Assembly (NCBI GenBank): GCA_964391305.1
Contig: CAYMJO010000043.1
Span: 1-7,703 of the forward strand
Reading direction: 5' to 3'
Origin: CAYMJO01 sp964391305
Lineage (GTDB): Bacteria > Patescibacteriota > CALEFQ01
DNA length: 7,703 bases
Positions 5,040-7,703 of this stretch are shown here, piece by piece (the first letter of the stretch is position 1; every line of letters starts with the position of its first letter). The translations under genes and the position numbers were made by a program. The notes beneath the pieces are model-generated. The model saw only the letters and a list, made by a program, of their open reading frames with translations, was not told the origin of the DNA and did no database searches.

Positions 5040-6143
5040 TTATAAGTAAAGTTTGCCGCTTTCCAAGATTTTTTCCACTCTGCCATTTGGGTAAATAAAA
5101 GTTACCTCCGGCTTTGAAATTATGCAGTCAAAGTGTATTGGCGCGGGCTGTTTGCCGTCATAATCACAACCAATCGCAACATGGACTGTATTTATGACTT
5201 TCTCATCTTCAAGAGCGCTTACATGCAATCTGGCTTTGGGATTCAATCCGATGCCAAGCTCGCCTATTGCCATAATATTTTCCAGATAAATCTCGCCTAA
5301 TTTTTTATTCAATTTCCCGCTTTTCATGTTTGCATTAACTCTTTTCTTTGCCCGCGCAATGTCCTCTCTCAACATTTTTGCACCTCTGCCACCAGAAATT
5401 TTCGTTATCCGATTATCTTTGATCTTAAGAAAAACCGGAGACTCAAGACGAACACCTTTGCGCTGCGTCATGCTCACATCCACGGCAATCCTGCCGTTCA
5501 CGCCATCTAAATCGGGGGAAACAAAAACTTCGCCGCATGGAAGATTACCGTAATCCCCTTTTCTATAAAAATTTCCGTCATCACAAAACACAGGTTTTCT
5601 CTTTCTTATCGAAACCACAAAATCCGAGCCTTTATCCGTTTTTACAATCACTTCGCAGGCCTTTTCAAGTTTTTTATTCAACTTTCTTATATTTTTTCCG
5701 AGATCTTTGTAATCTATACACACCAAGCGGCTAAAATCTTTTGCAAAAACACCGTTGCACCAACATCCTCTCGCCACTTTTTTTTCAAAAAGATAATAAA
5801 GAATGTCATCAATGGACTTCCCCTTATAATTGTATCCCCCTTCATCAATTTGAGGATCTTTGCCTCTTGAATCCGCCACCGCTTGAAAATACACATCAGG
5901 TTCGATCTTTAAAGCCGCGAGCACATGCGGCTCAATATAATCCCCATGTTTTTTTACATCCTGATACAGAAACATAACTTGGGCGCCCGCTTCGCGCGCA
6001 GCACGAAAAACGGCAAATGTTATGTTGTCAATCTCATCGACGGGATTTGTTACTATCAACATTCTCTCGCCTTTTTTGACCTTTAAAACCTCGTTGACTG
6101 TAATCTCCGCCGCTTTTTTTAATTTTGGATTTATACGACTCAT
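5040..6143 (-). CDS. M29 family metallo-aminopeptidase, first paralogue
   Basis: A 367-residue paralogue of the downstream enzyme, same family and length. N-terminal Rossmann-like part with GERMLIVTNP (25-34) and EPHVLAALKIEPDVY (71-85); C-terminal catalytic part with Glu205 in NLPCGEVF, Glu295 in GELGIG, His321 in TVHVAIG, Tyr328 in CDYDG, and His337 and Asp339 in HFD, which match the metal and catalytic positions known for AmpS-type enzymes. It has several cysteines in the middle (127, 129, 142) that its neighbour lacks. The ATG overlaps the stop of the M24 gene as ATGA, so translational coupling is likely. Family members form dimers, so the two paralogues could form homo- or heterodimers (inference). 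No export signal; the role is probably intracellular peptide recycling. Confidence 0.92.
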   Translation of the reverse strand: MSRINPKLKKAAEITVNEVLKVKKGERMLIVTNPVDEIDNITFAVFRAAREAGAQVMFLYQDVKKHGDYIEPHVLAALKIEPDVYFQAVADSRGKDPQIDEGGYNYKGKSIDDILYYLFEKKVARGCWCNGVFAKDFSRLVCIDYKDLGKNIRKLNKKLEKACEVIVKTDKGSDFVVSIRKRKPVFCDDGNFYRKGDYGNLPCGEVFVSPDLDGVNGRIAVDVSMTQRKGVRLESPVFLKIKDNRITKISGGRGAKMLREDIARAKKRVNANMKSGKLNKKLGEIYLENIMAIGELGIGLNPKARLHVSALEDEKVINTVHVAIGCDYDGKQPAPIHFDCIISKPEVTFIYPNGRVEKILESGKLYL

Positions 6144-7240
6144 TTGATTATTATGTCTTTAAGCTCTTTTGGAGATTTTGTTAAAATCTCATAACCTCTC
6201 TTGGTCATCACAATATCGTCCTCGATCCGCACTCCGCCATATCCCGGAAAATAAATTCCAGGCTCAATTGTAAAAACCATATTTGGAGCAATCACGAAAT
6301 CTTTGATCTTCCATTTAAGTTTTTTCTTATCTGCAATAATCGGAAGCTCGTGAATTTCAAGACCCAAACCATGACCCAAACCATGAAGCAATTCATATCC
6401 TTTCCCAGCTTTTTTAATATATCGCTCTGCAATCTTATGCAGTTCCGACGCTTTCATCTCAATTTTTAAATTTTTAAAAACTTCCTTCTGCGCGTTCAAA
6501 ACCGTATCGTAAATTTCCGCCTGTCTTGCCGTCGGTTTTCCAAAAAAAACTGTCCTTGTTATATCCGAAGCAAATCCCTCAACCTTCACGCCGAAATCCA
6601 GCAACACGAAATCCCCCTTGCAAAGCTTTCTTTTATTGGATTCGTGATGGCCTCTCGCGGAATTTGGTCCAAACCCTATCACAAACTTGAACGAGCGTTC
6701 ATCCGCGCCCCGATCTCTCATATATTTTTCAAGATCCCATTCGATTTCCTTTTCGGTAATTCCAAATTTCAGTTTGCGCTTGATATAGACAAATCCCTCT
6801 TCGGCAAGTCCGCAAGCTTTTCTAACATTTCTTATTTCATCATTGGTCTTGATCATACGAAGCTCTTCTAGAATCATTCTTGTCGCTTTCCAGCGTCTCC
6901 CATTTCTTTTGTCCAATTTTTTAAACCTTTTTAAAAGATTAAAAGGAATGCTATTTTCAAAACCAACATACTTTGTATTCACCTTGGAAAAAATTCTCTC
7001 TATTTTTTCTTTGCCATCTTTCGAAATATCGATCACTTTGAATCCCCTCGCCTGTTCTTTCGCCTGCTCCAAACTGGAAATGTAAACAAAGAAAAATTTG
7101 CGTTTTTGGGTAATCAAAACAGTAGAAGGATCATCCGCAGTAAATCCAGTGAGCCATCTAACGTTTTCTCTCTTCGTCACGAGAAAAGCCCCAAGCCCAA
7201 GCTTTTCCATCCCTTTTCTAAGTTGTGCGATTTTGTTCAT
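6140..7240 (-). CDS. Xaa-Pro peptidase, M24 family
   Basis: A 366-residue cytosolic metallopeptidase of the M24B group (aminopeptidase P / prolidase), which cleaves Xaa-Pro bonds. Residues 1-125 form the creatinase-like N-terminal domain, starting MNKIAQLRKGMEKLGLGAFLV as is typical. The pita-bread catalytic domain spans about 136-355 with all five metal ligands: Asp215 (LLDFG), Asp226 (SDITRT), His290 (HGLGHGLG), Glu326 (TIEPGIY) and Glu340 (RIEDD). His198 and His297 match further active-site histidines. Length and domain order suit PepQ or short PepP proteins; whether it prefers dipeptides or longer peptides cannot be told. It is the first gene of a three-gene peptidase operon and overlaps the next by 4 bp. 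No Shine-Dalgarno precedes the ATG; the leader instead contains an inverted repeat and, further up, a terminator. Confidence 0.95.
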   Translation of the reverse strand: MNKIAQLRKGMEKLGLGAFLVTKRENVRWLTGFTADDPSTVLITQKRKFFFVYISSLEQAKEQARGFKVIDISKDGKEKIERIFSKVNTKYVGFENSIPFNLLKRFKKLDKRNGRRWKATRMILEELRMIKTNDEIRNVRKACGLAEEGFVYIKRKLKFGITEKEIEWDLEKYMRDRGADERSFKFVIGFGPNSARGHHESNKRKLCKGDFVLLDFGVKVEGFASDITRTVFFGKPTARQAEIYDTVLNAQKEVFKNLKIEMKASELHKIAERYIKKAGKGYELLHGLGHGLGLEIHELPIIADKKKLKWKIKDFVIAPNMVFTIEPGIYFPGYGGVRIEDDIVMTKRGYEILTKSPKELKDIIIK

Positions 7241-7251
7241 AGTGATATGCT

Positions 7252-7291
7252 TGAAATGCTTGGATTATCCGCAAAGCGCGGGCATTTCGAA
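7252..7291 (-). promoter_or_regulatory. Possible proximal promoter within a nested inverted repeat upstream of the M24 gene
   Basis: GATAAT (7269-7264, 5 of 6) with TTCGAA (7291-7286, 3 of 6) at 16 bp could be an operon promoter downstream of the terminator. The same bases form a nested structure: GAAATGC (7288-7282) pairs with GCATTTC (7259-7253), enclosing CCGC-GCTTT-GCGG. It could act as a DNA operator or as an mRNA hairpin close to the start codon. Confidence 0.3.
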
Positions 7292-7311
7292 CGACTTTAA
7301 CATATTTATAT

Positions 7312-7346
7312 AAAAAACTGGCTCGGTCATCTTCACCGAGCCTGTT
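7312..7346 (-). terminator. Strong intrinsic terminator upstream of the peptidase operon
   Basis: On the minus strand GGCTCGGT (7342-7335), a 7-nt loop and ACCGAGCC (7327-7320) form a perfect 8-bp stem, extendable by AAC/GTT past one mismatch, followed by AGTTTTTT. It points toward the M24 gene but ends about 70 bp before its start codon, and no coding region precedes it in the window. Confidence 0.75.
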
Positions 7347-7490
7347 CTTAATTTCAGAAAATCCAATTTCATTTACGAAAGCTCGGCGATGTCATTCTAG
7401 TAGATCTAAAACCCTTTCCACAAAAATGGAGCCAGTTTCGTTTTATAAAAATTGGATAAAAAAAACTCATAAAATAGTAAAATTCAGATG
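7312..7490 (-). ncRNA. Candidate leader or small RNA with alternative terminator structures
   Basis: A promoter at 7497-7525 and the terminator at 7312-7346 frame about 180 nt without an open frame on the minus strand. Two alternatives compete with the terminator stem. AAACTGGCTC (7438-7429) is exactly complementary to GAGCCAGTTT (7324-7315), a 10-bp closing stem that takes the 3' terminator arm. GCCGAGC (7387-7381) can pair with the 5' arm GCTCGGT. Inside are small hairpins: TCCA/TGGA, and TTTTAG-ATCTA-CTAGAA. This is what a riboswitch-like attenuator looks like, but I recognise no known riboswitch core; a stand-alone small RNA fits equally well. Confidence 0.4.
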
Positions 7491-7496
7491 TGGTGC

Positions 7497-7525
7497 ATTT
7501 TATAATTTTCGATGGGAAAAGTCAA
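7497..7525 (-). promoter_or_regulatory. Sigma70-type promoter for the leader/small RNA
   Basis: TTGACT (7525-7520) and TAAAAT (7502-7497) are 17 bp apart, each matching the consensus at 5 of 6 positions. Transcription would start near 7490. It may serve the small RNA only or, by read-through at 7312, the whole peptidase operon. Confidence 0.55.
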
Positions 7526-7703
7526 GCCATTTGTCCACACAATTCATATACTAAAAAATCAGCCTTCAAAAGAGGAATTTTTAAAAAAATATCCAACTTT
7601 TTCTTACAGCATATTCCCTATAATAGAACCCATTTAAAGTTTTCTCTATTTTTCTTATACTTTAGCCAAGAAAATAATTATTTTTGACGCGTCAACTGTT
7701 TGA
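7526..7703. other. AT-rich region at the window edge, no gene recognised
   Basis: No supported coding region on either strand; the one open frame of 65 codons on the plus strand is low-complexity, lacks a ribosome binding site and overlaps the promoter at 7497-7525. The only distinct element is TTGACGCGTCAA (7684-7695), a perfect 12-bp palindrome that could be a repressor site for whatever lies beyond the edge. Confidence 0.35.

Noticed and set aside
7381..7440. Known riboswitch class in the M24 leader
   Set aside because: I could not find the conserved core of TPP, cobalamin, SAM, lysine, glycine or T-box leaders, so the class is left open.
7490..7687. Open frame of 65 codons on the plus strand at the window end
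   Set aside because: Low-complexity Phe/Lys-rich product, no ribosome binding site, and it overlaps a good promoter on the other strand.
1..7703. CRISPR array, insertion sequence, prophage or toxin-antitoxin module
   Set aside because: No regularly spaced repeats, transposase or integrase motifs, terminal inverted repeats or toxin-like small gene pairs were seen.

Overview
The window reads as a stretch of ordinary chromosome from an AT-rich, lysine-rich bacterium. All six protein genes lie on the minus strand. Several signals argue for Bacteria: a YerC/YecD-type TrpR-like regulator, several hexamer pairs with sigma70 spacing, and hairpins followed by U-tracts. Small size, tight packing, mostly absent Shine-Dalgarno sequences and the gene mix make a Patescibacteria (CPR) type genome my best guess. 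This is inference, and a DPANN archaeon or another little-studied lineage is not excluded. TGA ends three of the six genes, so codes that reassign TGA are unlikely.

Region by region, in the direction of transcription (high to low coordinates). (1) 7241-7703 holds no gene I can support, but a good promoter (7497-7525) and a strong intrinsic terminator (7312-7346) frame an RNA of about 180 nt. It may be a stand-alone small RNA or a conditional terminator ahead of the next operon. (2) 3917-7240 is a compact three-gene peptidase operon: an M24 Xaa-Pro peptidase followed by two tandem M29 aminopeptidase paralogues, joined by a 4-bp overlap and a 4-bp gap and closed by a terminator at 3861-3894. 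(3) 3426-3916 contains a candidate plus-strand small RNA (about 3646-3817) with its own promoter and terminator. It is transcribed divergently from yerC and convergently with the peptidase operon. (4) 3132-3425 is the yerC-like gene, with an inverted repeat over its promoter that may be an autoregulatory operator, and a moderate terminator overlapping its stop codon. (5) 1204-2991 encodes a 595-residue membrane protein with a beta-rich ectodomain, one internal membrane span and a 235-residue proline-rich tail. (6) 850-1203 is intergenic and carries the promoter of the last gene. (7) 52-849 encodes an exported ankyrin-repeat protein, followed at the window edge by a Shine-Dalgarno for another gene.

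The three peptidases form a plausible set for cytosolic peptide breakdown: Xaa-Pro bonds by M24 and general N-terminal trimming by the two M29 enzymes. The most interesting material is non-coding: two candidate structured RNAs and a repeated ATGTTAA/TTAACAT element found only between genes, densest at the yerC promoter.
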